Shown here: one piece after another, positions 33,667-46,900 of the stretch
Layout of the letters: each line of letters starts with the position of its first letter
Position numbering within the stretch: position 1 is the stretch's first letter
From: Serinus canaria
Lineage: Eukaryota > Chordata > Aves > Passeriformes > Fringillidae
NCBI RefSeq assembly: GCF_022539315.1
Contig: NC_066316.1
Location: forward strand, 65,019,994 to 65,083,993
DNA: 64,000 nucleotides
Direction: 5' to 3'
Program-made: the position numbers and the translations under genes
Notes under the pieces: model-generated
The model's input: the letters and a program-made list of their open reading frames with translations, nothing else
Told to the model about the DNA's origin: nothing
Database searches by the model: none

Positions 33667-35083
33667 AGCTTATTATACAAATTTCTCAAAATTATCAAAT
33701 ACCTAAGCAGAGACAATTTGAGAGGGATATCATGGAAAGAGAAGCTGAGCAGCTAATATCTATAAGCCAAACCTTCAGATCTAAGGGATGTGATTGGGAA
33801 ACTTCTAAATCAATGTCTGGAAACAGCATTTTGTCTTTTGGGGGCATTGGGTAGCCTGAAAGCTAATTTGCAGCAGTTTCATGGACAAAATTCACCTCCA
33901 GTCTCCTTGGGACACTCATAATGTTTCCAGGTTTTTGTTGTCTTTTGTAGAAACACTTGATCAAACCTAAACCACTAATTTCCCACAGCTCTACTGGGTA
34001 ATACTTTTCTCTCATTTTTTAAAATTCATGTTCAAGAGGGACTGGAAATCTACCTGTATTTGGAACTTTTGGAACACTCTTAAAATCCCTATCACACATT
34101 AATTACTATAAGCACAGTAACTGATCACCCTTTTTCTCTGCTGTATTTGATAGTTTTGACAGAGATTTCCATGATACTGTTGCTTTTTGGTGATGATCCT
34201 TCTGTCACAGGGGAGATCTTTCAGCTTAAGTCTCCCTTCTCTGCCAGAGTCCTCCTTTCCACCCCTTTTGCTAAAGCCAGCCGGTGATCCCAGAGCAGTT
34301 CCTTCAGTTTTTGTGGTGATACTTCACTCTGTGCATGCCTTCAGCAGGTGTACTTCACCCCTGCAGGCCCAGTTTGGATTTGGACATTTTCCTAGGAAGC
34401 TGCACCCTCATCTCAGCCCTGCATAAGCAGCATTCCTGGTGTGGATGGCCAGCTGGCTGTTACAACCTTTTTTCACACCACGCTATGTAAAACTACACAG
34501 GGCAGGTCTTGTTGATGTGTGAAAAACGCTTCCAACAGCCTGCTCCCATGTGCACTGAGCTTTCCAGCTTCACAGACTCCCTGGTCCCCAGTAAGCAGCA
34601 GTGCTGGAAACAAGGAAATGCTTTGATATAGGCAGGGAAGGGAGCAGAAAATGAGTGCAGGAACAGGCTTGGCTTTCAGAAGAGGTTTCCAGGAGCATGC
34701 TGATTGAAGGTTGGCACTGTGGGACAACAACAAGTGAAGTAAGAATGAGCCTAAAGAAGCACTTGTTACATGCACAGCTCTTTTAAAAGACTGTTTTACT
34801 AATTGGTTTACATGTATTGACTACTTTCCACTGATCAGCTTGCATACAATACATGTATTGTATTTTTTGGCTTTTCTGGGTGAATGGGGCTTGTGACTGC
34901 TCAGAATGACACACCACTGGTGTAGCAGTCACATGGGATGTAACATATGCCAGATAAACATACTCTGACACGCTGTCACACAGGGACAGCTGGTTGTGAA
35001 GGAGGCAGTAAAAGGGGTTTAAAAGTGCACGCATGTTCATGTATGCAAATATACATGCACACACATATGTGTATAGAAATATA
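33667..35083. other. Gene-poor DNA between two microsatellites
   Basis: Unique sequence; no gene, RNA or mobile element recognised. Confidence 0.5.
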
Positions 35084-35110
35084 ATAGATAGATAGATAGA
35101 TAGATAGATG

Positions 35111-35177
<67 letters not shown>

Positions 35178-35180
35178 GGA
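35084..35180. repeat. (TAGA)n microsatellite
   Basis: About 24 units of GATA/TAGA with two GATG interruptions, preceded by an alternating purine-pyrimidine ACAC/ATGTGTAT stretch (about 35053-35075). Likely length-polymorphic. Confidence 0.97.
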
Positions 35181-38100
35181 TATACACACAAATATTCTTT
35201 TTCCTTCTCTGACAACCATAATGAAAGTCTGAAGATGAAGATTGTCAGAAACTACGAAATTATTCATTAAAAACTGGGAAACGGGTGCTTTTCTTAAAAA
35301 ATTGTAAAACAATTGAGTTGAAGAACTGCCTCAACATGAAGAGTGTGGCCAGGCCAGCAGCTGACGCTTCTCTGAAAGTAGAAGATGCCAGAAGCAAGTC
35401 TTTCTTTCTCTCCTAAAGGTCATGGAAAGTAGGTGTTCCTAGAAAGCCCCTGCAAGGGAACACTTCCAATCCCCTTAGACTGCAGCTGCTCCTGCATCAC
35501 ATACAACTGGATGACTGGAGACTTTGGCCAAAACCTGAGGGGAAAAACCCAAAAGCACCACTCGTATTCATGGGGCAGTGTCTGGTGGAAATGTAACAGT
35601 GGCACATACTTTGGAGAAAACCTAGTCTCTGTCTGCTTTCTACAAATCAAATCAGATGACTATGCCACGAAAAATTCACTCCCAAAATCTAATTCTCTGT
35701 TATTACAAAACCCAAGGCAACTGGGGCTAGAAATATTTGCATCTGCTCACTAATATTCTGGACTTTAAAATGTCATTAATCTGTCAGGATAAATTTTTGT
35801 TTCTTTGTCTTTAGTTTTTGCTTACCTCTAGAGCAGGTTGGAATGCTTCAGTTTTTTTCCTAGGCCAAATTTTTGAACAAATAGGAAAATACTGAGCAAA
35901 TATGGAAATATTGTGGAAAAAATATTCCACACTCATTTCACCTCAGGAACACTCTTTCACCGATCAGTCCTCACCTGTGGTAGAAGATTACATCTGTTAA
36001 TGTGTAAAGTTTTTGGAAATAAACTCTCAGTGTATATGGCAAAACCTTAATCTAAAAATGAACTGTTAATTGAGACAGGCACAGGGGAACAAGGTTAGGA
36101 AAGAAATGGGATTTGTTGGGAAAGGGATAATTTATAGTTTATGTGGTAGAAGGTCATCCAGCTATAAAAATAGTCTTTAGTCACTTCTCCTTACTACACT
36201 TTTCTGAACCTGCCTGTTTGTCTCTGGTGTGCTGTGAGTATGGTGTGAACCACACTCTGGATGCAAAATAGAGTGGCTGGGCAATTGGTCATGGCACAGG
36301 ACAGCCCTCAGGGAGCTGTTCTCTGGCTAAGCTTGTTGGAGAGAGTGTGTTTGGATTACAACCTCTCATGGTTAATGGTGACACTCTCGATTTGATCTCA
36401 GCTGCTTGTCATGGTGGGAAAACCACCAGACCCAAAGAAGAACTGAGTTTTTGCAGACCTCCTAGGTCTGAAGGAGGCTTTGGTAGGGTAAAGGATCTAT
36501 TCCAGTCATCTAGCGTGGCATCTTTAAATACTCACATGTCAACTGGAAGCTGAGAAACATGATCCTGTTAGATTTGGATATGCAGTGGAGAGAGACCAAT
36601 CAAGGATTGATAGGGAATATACTGTACGGGCCATAATTGTGCCTCACTACAGGTTTTTTAAAAAGTTATGATGAGGAGATTTCTGTTTCATTACTGGTTT
36701 GGAGATGTTGATAATGTTTTGAAAAATGTTTTGAATCTTGGCTCTGCTTTTGCCATTGGGGCAAAATCAGAAGCAAAGAGAAAAATTTAATCTAGATTTA
36801 CTTTAATTCTAGATACCATCCCATGTTTTATGAAGTTCTGGTGCTACTTGAAGTCCTGTTTTATGAAGCCTGGATGCAGATGTGACTTGGAAAACAATCC
36901 TGCAGCCCTGGATTTACCCCCAGTGAGCAGAGTCTCATCCAGTGACTCCCCAAAGGCTATTTTAGAAAGAAATGCTTGAAGTAAGATATCGAGATAGGGA
37001 TCTCTGTAAAATGTACTCCTAAAGACAGTCTTGTATACATTGGTTTCATGTTATATAATGGCATGTCAGACATGGTCTGTCCCAGTCTGAGGACTGAGCC
37101 CTTTTCACTCAGCACACACAGTCTCGGGCTGGTAACAACCCCATGCCTTGCATGGATGACATATTTTGGTGGACAGTGAGAGGCTGGGCTCAGAGCTAAT
37201 ATAGAGAAAACAAGAAAGACATAACATGTAAAAGAGTATTTCACGCACGTCCAAATTATGCCTGTAAAAAATATTCTTGTGAGAAAAATAGCACAGAGCA
37301 GGGAGGAAGGAGAGTGCAGTGTAGTGGGGCAGACAAAGAGCCAGCTCAGGCAAGCCTGGCTGAACAGCGGTTACTACGCTATAAAAAATGGACATGGCAA
37401 ATGTACTGCATTTGCTAAAGGCTCCATGAAACTCCAGGGAAAACAGAGCGTTTTCACAGAATGGCTCTCTCGACAGCAAGAAAGTTTCATTATTATTAGT
37501 CATATGCTGAGGATGTCAAGGAATTTTAAGGCCGCACTCTTTGCATTTTTAGAGGTTATTAATGAAATAGCATAGCAAGGTGAATTACATTAAAATATTT
37601 TTCTAACCATTCCAGAAATCTTGGTCCAAGTTGGCATAGGGGGCTGGCAAGTGGTGAACTTTTGACCTAAGCTCAGATTGCTGGGAGACACATCCTCCTT
37701 GTTAGTTTCGGGTGACAGTTCACTGTACTAGAGGGATCCACTTGTGTGTAAAGAGGCGAGTGGGGGAGGAAGATTTAGCACTGCATTTTCACAGTGGCAA
37801 GAAATTCCATCCAGCTCAAATGTGTTTTGGCCCACTGCCCGGCTCCTTGTCAGACATATGACCATCACTCGGCTTCCTATTTCTGGCCCGGGATAAGCAA
37901 GCCCCACTAGTGGTTAAAATTAGGCAACTGACCTGTGACAACACATGTTGACTCTCCAACAGAGGGTAGACATATTTAAAAATCAGAAAAGAGCTAGACA
38001 CACCAAGATTTAATGTCAGTGCCATGTGCAATTCATCAGTTTGGGCTGCTATAATTCAGATAGCAGCTGATCTACTTCATGGAGAAGACTTAGCAGGATT

Positions 38101-38933
38101 TTCTGGCTTTCTTCTGACCAAAGACTTCCTATAATGATCACTAGAGAGAAGATTATGACTTTATTTTTTTCATGGTAGAAATCTATAGCCCTGGCTCTTC
38201 ACTCTGTCATTATGTAGTGAAGGAATGTATGATGGAAAATTTCTGAGAATAACAAACCAGGACATCTGGTTTACACAGAGCTATACTTTTGTTGGAAAAG
38301 TTTATTTCCATTTGAAACAACAACAGACCAGGTGGTTAACAAGGAGACATTTTCCATTTGTCAAAAACAAGCCAGTCAAAATGTTTGTGCACATTTGGAT
38401 GACTTTCTTGAATGCACTACCCTTACAGCCACTATACTTGTTTCTGCTGTTATCACACCTACCTTCATCTGCTTGGCCAATGACACTGGTCATGGCAGCC
38501 TCTGTCAAGATCTCATACAGTTCTCATAGGGCTTTATTGTACTTACCTAGAGCCTGAGATACCCTCCTTGGATCCATTAATGAAGACAACTGGCTGTCCT
38601 TGAAATCCCTTCCTAAGCCTTTTCTACATGTTGAGGTATATCCAAGAAATCACCCAGGGAATATTAGGCTGGGAGAGCAGGCTATGGTGGTGGTTGATGT
38701 CTGAATAATTGTAGAGAGCTTAAGAAATGAACATGCATTTTCATATAGGCACTGCAGCCTTCCTTCATCACCCTTGACATCTGTGTCAATAACAGTGCTG
38801 AACCAAGAAATCTGATGGTGATGTCCTGCAAACCGATCACTTCTGTTGTGTAATAGCACCCTTCTGCCCTTGCATTGCACAGCTAACCAATCAAGTCAGC
38901 CTTTTAAATCTTTCAATACTCAGTTTAATACAT
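35181..38933. other. Gene-poor DNA
   Basis: AT-rich unique sequence without recognised genes or repeats. The piece at about 37400-37620 has several homeodomain/POU-like cores (TTATTATTAGTCAT, TTTGCAT, TTATTAATG) and might be a conserved non-coding element. Confidence 0.45.
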
Positions 38934-39417
38934 CCTCTCCTCTCCTCTCCTCTCCTCTCCTCTCACTCGGTAGGACTCTCCTCGCCTCTCCTCATCCGCT
39001 CCTCGCCTAGCCGCTCCGAGCATCTCCTCGCCTCTCACGCGAATCGCCTCCTCTCCGCAGCCGCCGTCCCTCCTCGCCTCGATGACGCTCACGCGCACTC
39101 TCCGACGACGCATCTCTCGCCTCGACCTCGCCATCTCCTAAGAGAAGACGCAACTCCGACGACCGCTACTCTCCTCTCAGAGCCGCTCCGCTCCTCGAGC
39201 GCAGAGCAAGTCCGCTCGCTCCACTCTCCGAGAAGCCTCGCAGTCCGCATCGCTCGAAGTCTACGACTGCTCCTCTCCTCTCCTCATCCTCTCTGCCTCC
39301 TCGTGGTCCTCTCCGCACTCCTCTCCTCTCTGCTCCTCTCATCTCCTCTCCTCCTCTCTCCTCTCCATCCTCTCCGTCTCCTCTCCTCTCATCTCCTCTC
39401 CTCTCCTCTCCTCTCCT
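38934..39417. repeat. (TCCTC)n repeat with a degenerate CpG-rich core
   Basis: The flanks (38934-38963 and about 39256-39417) are clear TCCTC/CTCCT pentamers. The middle (about 38964-39255) keeps the C/T-rich character but is peppered with G and A, producing very many CpG dinucleotides in otherwise AT-rich, CpG-poor DNA. Arg/Glu-rich open frames on the - strand come from the repeat. The core may be a real old satellite or a noisy consensus. Confidence 0.9.
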
Positions 39418-40510
39418 TGACACAAGGCTCAAGCAGAAATTTCCAAGAGACCTTCAGTTACAGCACGAAGCAGGATACTTGAAATTAGTAAGAAATACAC
39501 TTACTAAATAATAGAACAGTAACAAAATGTGCTTCTGCAAATGTTTGTTGCTATTAACAGTCTGGTATTTTAAATTATTCCAATCTAACAAAAGCTTTGA
39601 ATCCACTGGAAGTGCATCTGTTACTCAGATGCTTCTTACTCTTTGTGGGTATAAGTGACATTGCAGGGGCAGAGAAACTCCATGTGCCAGCTCAGGTGTG
39701 ACAACATGTGCTGCCCTTTGGATGGGAGGGTGCCGAGGCAGATCCATGTCAGACACTTCAGCACAGTGCTTCCAGCCCTGTCTTGGGCTCAGGGCACAGT
39801 GAGGTGCAGCTGACTCCAGGTCTGCGCCCAGGGTGGTTCTCATGCTAGATAAGCCCAGGCAGAGCCAGATGGAAAGATATGGGTACTAAAGCACTAGCCA
39901 CAACCCCAAGGAAGTAATTTAGACTTTTTGATTATCTGGGATATTCCTGCCTTCTACTTGGCACCACGGAGAAGTGACTGTGACTGTTGGCCCCCGAATT
40001 TACTTATTGCTGAATGTCAGTGCATGTGTGGGTGTTTTAACACCTTGCCACTGCAGTCAGGTTCATCAATGTGGTCCAGGCAGAAAATGCCTCATGGGTT
40101 GGTTACTATTTGCACAAAAAATAGAACATTACACCTTCAGGTCTGGTGGAAAAACCTCCTTCCTCTTCTCTCTCTTTACAGTGCTCTTCACCCTCAGCTA
40201 GCAGGGTCTCACCTGGCTTTTCTGCTCTTCTCCATCATGTTCTCTATCTGACCCACAATATGCCAGCAAATTCCCATGCTTGCAGGGTGCCAACAGCTGT
40301 CACTCAGAAGAGAAGATCAAGAAAATTCCAGGCAAGGCAGAAACAACCTGTCCAGTTAGCAAAGGGACTGTGACCAAGTGGAGCAGGGTTGGACTGACAG
40401 AGTTGGACCCGGTTTGTGATTATAATTACATCCTCACTGGTGAGATGTTAAATCTCAAGATTTAAACATTTTGCTCTGTATGTTTCAGTCAAGTGGTACA
40501 AAATGTTTTA
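39418..40510. other. Gene-poor DNA
   Basis: Unique sequence; no gene or repeat family recognised. Confidence 0.5.
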
Positions 40511-42236
40511 ATAGAATAGAATATAGAGTTTCAAACTGTGTGTACAAATGGGTATGGTTGGAAGGGACCGCAGTAATCATCTGGTCCAACCTCCCTGCCC
40601 AAGCAGTGTCATCCTAGAACACACAGGACAGGATTGTGTCCAGGTGATGCTTGAATATGTCCAATGAGAAAGACTCGAAAACCTCTTTGAGCAACTTTTA
40701 CCATGCAGTCACCTGCAAATAAAGTTCTTCCACACATTCACATGGAACTTCCTGTCCATCAGTTTCTGCCCATTTCCTCTTGTCCTGTTGCACCACTCAG
40801 CACAACCTAGCTCCATCCTCTTGGCATCCCCTTTCAGATACTGATAGACATTGATGATGCCCCAACTCTCTCAGCCTTTCCTCATAAGAGAGATGTTCTA
40901 GTCCCTTTTGTAACTCTCTGCTGAACCACCCCAGGAACTCCATGTCTCTTCACACTAAGGAGTCCAGAACAGCACAGAGCACTCCAGATGTGGTGTCACC
41001 AGGGCCGGGTAGAGGAGCAGGTTCGCCTCCCTTGACCTGCTGGGAATGCTCTTCATAATGCAGCCCAGGATGCCATTGACCTTCTTGGCCACAAGGACAC
41101 ACTGCTGGCTCATAAGCATCTTGTTTTCCACCAGGATTCCTAGGTCCTCCTCCTTAGAGCTGCTTTCCAGCAGGTCAGCCCCCAGCCTGTACTGGAGCAT
41201 GGGGTAGGTTTCCCCCAAGAGCAGAACCCTGCATCTGTCTTTGTTGAGTTTCAGACAGTTCCTCTCTGCCCATCTCTCCAGCCTGTTGAGGTCCAGCTGA
41301 AGGGATGCCCAGCACCCTGGAATATCAGCCATTCCAGGTTTGTGTTCAGAGAACTTGCTGAGGAGGCTTCTCCCCTTCATCCAAGCAATGGAAGGGTAAG
41401 TGAAACAATACTGGGCCCAGTATTGATCCTTGGGGGCACCACCAGTGACAGGCTTCCAACCAGACCCTGTGCCACTGATCACGACCCTCTGGGATCTGCT
41501 GTTCAGCCAGCCCTCAGTCCACCTCACTGTCCACTCATCCAGGCCACACTTCCTGAGTTTGCCCAGGAGAATGTTGTGACAGTGTTGAAAGCCTTGCTAA
41601 GCTCAAGGTACTCAGTGTCCACTGCTCTCCCCTCATCCATGCAGGTAGCTGCCACATCACAGGCGGCAATTGGGTTGGTCAAGAGGGATTTACCTTTAGT
41701 GAGCCAATGCTGAAGACTCCTGATCAACTTCTTGTCATCCATATGGATAGAGATGACCTCTAGAATGAGGTTCTCCATCACCTTTACAGAGACTGAGGTG
41801 ATGCTGATGGGTCAGTAGTTCCCTGGGCCGTCCTCCTTGCCCTTTTTGAAGGCTGGGATTACATTTTCTTTCTTCCAGTCCTCCAGCACCTCTCCTGAAC
41901 TCTGTGAGTCCTCAGAGATGATTGTGAATGGCCTGGCTATATTCTGCCAGCTCTCTCAGCACTCGGGGATACATCCCATCAGGTTCCATGGACTTGTGGA
42001 TATAAAGTTTGCCTAGTTGTTTTCCAAACCAGTCCTTCTTGACCAAGGGAAAGTTTTCTTTCCAACATTCCTTTACTCTGGTTTCCTGAATCAGAGGTGC
42101 CTGAGGGCTGATCTTGCCAGTAAAGATTGATGCACAGAAGGCATCAGTAATTGCTGTTCAGCATCCTCATTATGGAGGTCTCCCCTCCACTTAGCAATGC
42201 GTCCACATTATCCTTGTTTCCCAGCTAAGATTAATT
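40511..42236 (-). mobile_element. CR1 retrotransposon, about 1.7 kb, with degraded ORF2
   Basis: The left end has the CR1 3' terminus (AATAGAATAGAATATAGAG and GGTTGGAAGGGACCGCAG); the element is read on the - strand and is 5'-truncated near 42236. ORF2 remnants include LTKGKSLLTNPIAACD and LELSKAFNTV (about 41705-41580), GWLNSRSQRVVISGT (about 41510-41470), LDLNRLERWAERNCLKLNK (about 41305-41245), YRLGADLLESSSKEEDLGIL (about 41195-41135) and LVTPHLECSVLFW (about 40997-40959). The FADD catalytic motif has been lost (the site reads FSEH after frameshift), so the copy is dead. The upstream part to 42236 matches the CR1 fingers/palm region at nucleotide level. Confidence 0.93.
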
Positions 42237-43335
42237 CTTCCTTAAATACTATAGCCTCCACATTAAGTATTTGTTTAGAGATGCTAAATTATTTCAAATA
42301 TAGAGGGTTTAATTGAGTTGGAGGACTTTGGACAATTCTTTAAAATTTATTCTTGTTGTTTTTGGGTCTCACTTTTCCCACTTTCTATTACCAGCTGGTC
42401 TGAGCAGTGTTGGCCTAGGTGCTGTTTCCTGACACCTCTGAGTTGTTTCTTGCTTTCTTTTGTCCCTCCTGTAGCAAGAGTTTAATGTAGACTGAGTCTG
42501 CTCAGTGAATTAAGCAGCACACTGATTGTGGCTCCCTGAAATGTTTAAAAATGTCTACCAGTGTAGACAGCCAAAGTGTCATTAAGGTGCTCTCATGCAG
42601 GCATGAAGACCCTGCTCACACACAGCTATTCATCTCAGTCTCCACAGTAGTAACAAATGTCATCTATATACAGAAGCTACTCACATATCTCTTTTGGCTG
42701 ACATTATTGATGCTTGTCTTTCTGGATACATATACTGACTAATTGCAACTGCCAGTGTTTCAAGAGTCAGATCAAGTAATAAAAGTTGATGGTGGCCAAG
42801 TGATAGTCTGAACTCCCAGGGACACTTTGAAATACAGGAAAATTATTTCCATTGGTTTGGTAGAACAGTATATTATACTTATCATGGAGTCAATGTTTTA
42901 AAAATGTGATCATTCTCTACATTTACTCCTGCAAACATGATATCAAGAGAACCCTTTCGTGAAAAAAGTCCTTCCCTGCATAATTCCTGACAAAGGGAGC
43001 TGGTTAAATGAAGGAAAGAAAAGCAATTTTAATACAACACCTGTAATCTGCTGTGAATTATTATCATAATTCAGTTCTTGCTTAAATCTTGTACAGAGAG
43101 GAGATCTTTAATCAGTTCTTGCTCAGTTCTTAAGGAGCTGTTCGCAAAAGGTGACAAGTTTAGGTTGACCAGAGGAACTTCCTCTTCATATTCAGAACTG
43201 TTTGTGAACCTTTCTGGACTTTCACTGCTATGCAGCCCTGAAATGCAAATGTGATTTTTCTGGTTCTTGAGCTCTTCCAAACACAAATTCATGGATAGGT
43301 AGCTAAACACTATTTTCAAATGGATTAATAAAATA
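42237..43335. other. Gene-poor DNA
   Basis: AT-rich unique sequence; nothing recognised beyond the 5' edge of the neighbouring CR1. Confidence 0.5.
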
Positions 43336-43386
43336 TTAGAATCATAGAATCCTAAAGGTTGGAAAAGACCTCTATGATCATTGAGT
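43336..43386 (-). mobile_element. CR1 3'-terminal fragment
   Basis: The about 50-base block with AGAATCATAGAATCCTAAAG and GGTTGGAAAAGACC followed by ATGATCATTGAGT is the reverse complement of a CR1 3' end. It accounts for the middle of a 148-residue open frame on the - strand (43071-43517), which is therefore not a gene. Confidence 0.75.
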
Positions 43387-43800
43387 GAAATAACATTGGG
43401 ATCAGCTGTCTTCCCTTTTAGAACATTTCTTTTGGAAAACAAGAACCAATTGTATTGTAAGCTCATGAGCTTATCATGGCAATGCAGGCTTTTTGAAGGA
43501 ATATTAGAGCACTGCATCTTTGGTGTTAGAGAACAGATGTGGTGTTAAAGATGAATGAAGAAACAATAGATTCTAAATTCTAGTGAGCAGGAAGGCGAGC
43601 CTAGAGGTAATGTGGCTGTATTTTGCCTGAGGGGGGACGTGGTGTTTCACCACCCATATTTCCTTAGGCTGCACTCATGTGCTACATTTTACATCAGCCT
43701 TACCTTTTGATAAGTTTTCTTCTATTACAGAAGTCATTCAAGTCAGTAGCATGACTACTTTGATTTCCTATCCTGCAATTTCAGTAAGAGACTCCATAAT
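43387..43800. other. Gene-poor DNA
   Basis: Unique sequence between two short CR1 fragments; nothing recognised. Confidence 0.45.
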
Positions 43801-43910
43801 TTTAGAATCATAGAATTGAATGGTTTGGATTCTAAAGGATCTAAAAGATCAACAAGTCCCAACATTCCCAGCCCCCCACTCTGGACAGGGGCACTTTGGG
43901 AAGTTTTTCC
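43801..43910 (-). mobile_element. CR1 3' fragment, diverged
   Basis: It begins with AGAATCATAGAATTGAATGG and continues through a diverged GATCAACAAGTCCCAACAT block and an ACAGGGGCAC piece typical of CR1 3' regions. It fades after about 43910. Confidence 0.65.
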
Positions 43911-46900
43911 TGTTTATTGTTCATAAGGCCTAAATGTGCCTCAGAAGGGCATTGTAACCATTACATCATGCAGACCATGTCTCTTGCTCTAAATGTCCAG
44001 GCAATGCAGTCATCTTGTTCAACCTCATGGAACTGCTTTTCAAGAACAGCTGTAAGTTCTTTCCTCTTTTGCTGACACAGGCAGAATTAACTAGCACTCA
44101 TCTGACCTGGTGTAAAAGACACTTTCATTCACCTGACATTTAATAACTTGTTATCTAACACCTTGCTTCTGTCCTCCTAGGTATCTTCTCTATTCTAAGC
44201 TTCCTCTATTCCTAATGGCATATGAATGTCATGTTCATACAGCCCTCATGTCTAAGGGCTCTGCCAGCCCCATGCAGCAGCCCCATTCTTCTCCCCCTCC
44301 TCTCTGATATTTGGTTACCCTGAACATGACTTCTGAGTCACTGTGCATGGCTTTATTTTCAGCTCTTGCTGCAACACAGTGTACCTGATGAGAAGACTGG
44401 CAAGGCACTATGTGGAGCAACCCTTGTCTTTCTGCATCCCCCAGACTACAATGAGTACAAGGCTGTTTGTCAGGTAGGCACAGAAATGGGTCCACTGTCT
44501 CTCTGACATGACTGTCCCTGTCTCCACATCACTTTTGATCCACAGGATGGCATTTTGTGAAAGGCACGGTTTTGGTCTCTGCTTATCAATGCGGACTTTT
44601 TGTTAGCAGAAAAGGGAGATGGTGTGATCTCATTCTCCCTCCAATTAATCTGTAGCAGTAGCTCACTAGTGTTACTTTTAAATTTTGGTGTAGTGAACAT
44701 GGAGAGACTTAATCCATTTTTAAATCTCTGCTTTATTTTCTCTAATCTCAACACTGGCATTACTTGCATTGCTCTTCCACAATGTTGAGTGGAGCAGGAA
44801 ATAGGAGAAAGCAGGAGACATGGCTGAGGGGAACAGGCACTCTATCTGCCATCATCTGTTTCTGGGGCTCTTCTTGTCCACTTTGGCTATATCACCAGGC
44901 AGCACTCTCCTTTCTAGCCTGCAGTCCTGCAGGGAGCACATACTTTATTCCCAGCTGAACCTAAGTAGAGGGTCTCCATCGCCCTCTTCACAATGGATTT
45001 GTCTTTTCCTAAAGTGGACAGTCTTGATCCTGATCTTATCACCCACACATTGCCAATGAGGAATTGCCACCAAAATTCAAACATCATCTTCAGATTTGAG
45101 ATTTCTGTCAGAAAGATACCGTCTTTCTGGAAAAATATTCTTTCCTTATCTCTCTGTTAAATGAAGTTATTAAAATCATAAGTAATTTTTATTTGCCTTG
45201 CTCTATCATTAAGGCTCATGTAGGCTCTTCACAGCACCGAGGCTTGCTGCCAAGAGGAGGAACTGCAGTCCAATTTTGTGCAAATAACTCTGGGCTTACT
45301 CTTACAACACCTTTGTTTTTCAAAAGTGCTCTCTAAGTTGGCAGATGCTATTTGGTTACCCTCCATCAAGCACCTGACTCAGGCTTGCAGCCTGGAAAAT
45401 GTAACCTCATGTTAGGCTTTGTGGATTGCCTAAGAATCTGATATTCCTAAACTCCTTCTGCAACCATCTCCTGAGATCTCATGGTGATGACATATAATTA
45501 TTGCCATATAAAAAGGGAACACAAAATGAGAATTAAACACTGCCAAGGAGGCCATGCCTCTGAGACATGAAAGAGAAGCTAAGGAATGGCATACTGTCAG
45601 TCCTCCCATGAAGATTACAGAGGACTCTTCCGTCCCATTCATCATGACATAACTTTCCTGTGAGGATTATAGCATTTGTTGACAAGGAAATGTAATAGTA
45701 GGAAATTATCTGATGCATTTTGATATGTCTAAGTGATATCTAGCAGGTGGAAAGATGACCAAAAGCCTCCACGTACGAAAACAGAAGTCCCATGCTTGTC
45801 TTCTATTGACAACATTTTATTATTTATATTCTGCAAGGACAACAAATAGAAATGCCAAATCTAGGCCAGTGTTGAGAGAGCCAAGTCATACAGCTGGACA
45901 AAGGAAGGACAGAATACTTAAGCAGTCAAAGAGGGGGAGTAGGGATAATGTGTTGTGGAAAGTTTCAAGAAAAATGAGAAGGAAGAGGAACAGAGAACAT
46001 GAGACCTACCAGGAAAGGAAGGTAGATATACTATTCCATCCTGGAAAAGACAAAAATCAGTGAATTTAGGGGGTGTGGAAGCTGCCTGTTTCATCAATGT
46101 AAGATGTGAAATTACACCTCCAGTCACAGTTTAAAGTTCTTTCACGAAGGATTGTGGCAGGGCACATCCCATATTCAGCACGTCCACCACCAAGTGTGCA
46201 AATTGGACAGAAGTTAGGTTTTTATGCCCTTCTCAGCAATCTTTTTTTGCTTTCAGACTGTCACCAAAGTTAGGACAGGATGCAGAATACACAAACAGGG
46301 GCCTGGAAATGGATGACTATGGGATGCTGCTTTGGTTCCAACAGATTTAGTAGTGATGTCTACAGCACACTTTGCATTTGAGCAGCATGTTTATTGTTCA
46401 TGGCACTGAGCACTGACATGTCACTGAAGCCCAGACAAGACAGGAACACCTTTTGTTAAACAGACCTATTGGCATACAATAACTTGCTCCTTTCCCTGTT
46501 TAACTTCATAAGTGGCATTGTCACTGTACATTGTCTTGCCTCATAAAATGCAAGTGACAAAATTCGCTCTCATCCTAATGTGTCTGAACACAAAGTAGAC
46601 ATGAGGTCTGCTGAAAACAGTGTAACTCAGCTACATCTTCTTGCTCAAAAAACCAGGAGGAATACTGAATGATTCAGGTGAATCTAGAAGAGTAATCAAT
46701 GATATCTTTATGACAGGAAGAGTGCTTTATCCTTAATAGTCCCAAAATCCTGCTACTACATACCTTGCTCAGCTTCTGTTTTCATAAAAACAGGGTTTAC
46801 CCCTGTTGCAGACTATCCCAAAGTGGTGTTTGATATGTGCAATAAAGTAATAAATCTTGGTGCTGGCAGCTTCTGTACTACAACATAGCAAGCTCAGTTA

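Noticed and set aside
38925..39432. Arg/Glu-rich open frames on the - strand
   Set aside because: They are translations of the TCCTC repeat, not protein-coding sequence.
43071..43517. 148-residue open frame on the - strand
   Set aside because: Its middle is a CR1 3' terminus and the remainder has no family resemblance or splice context.
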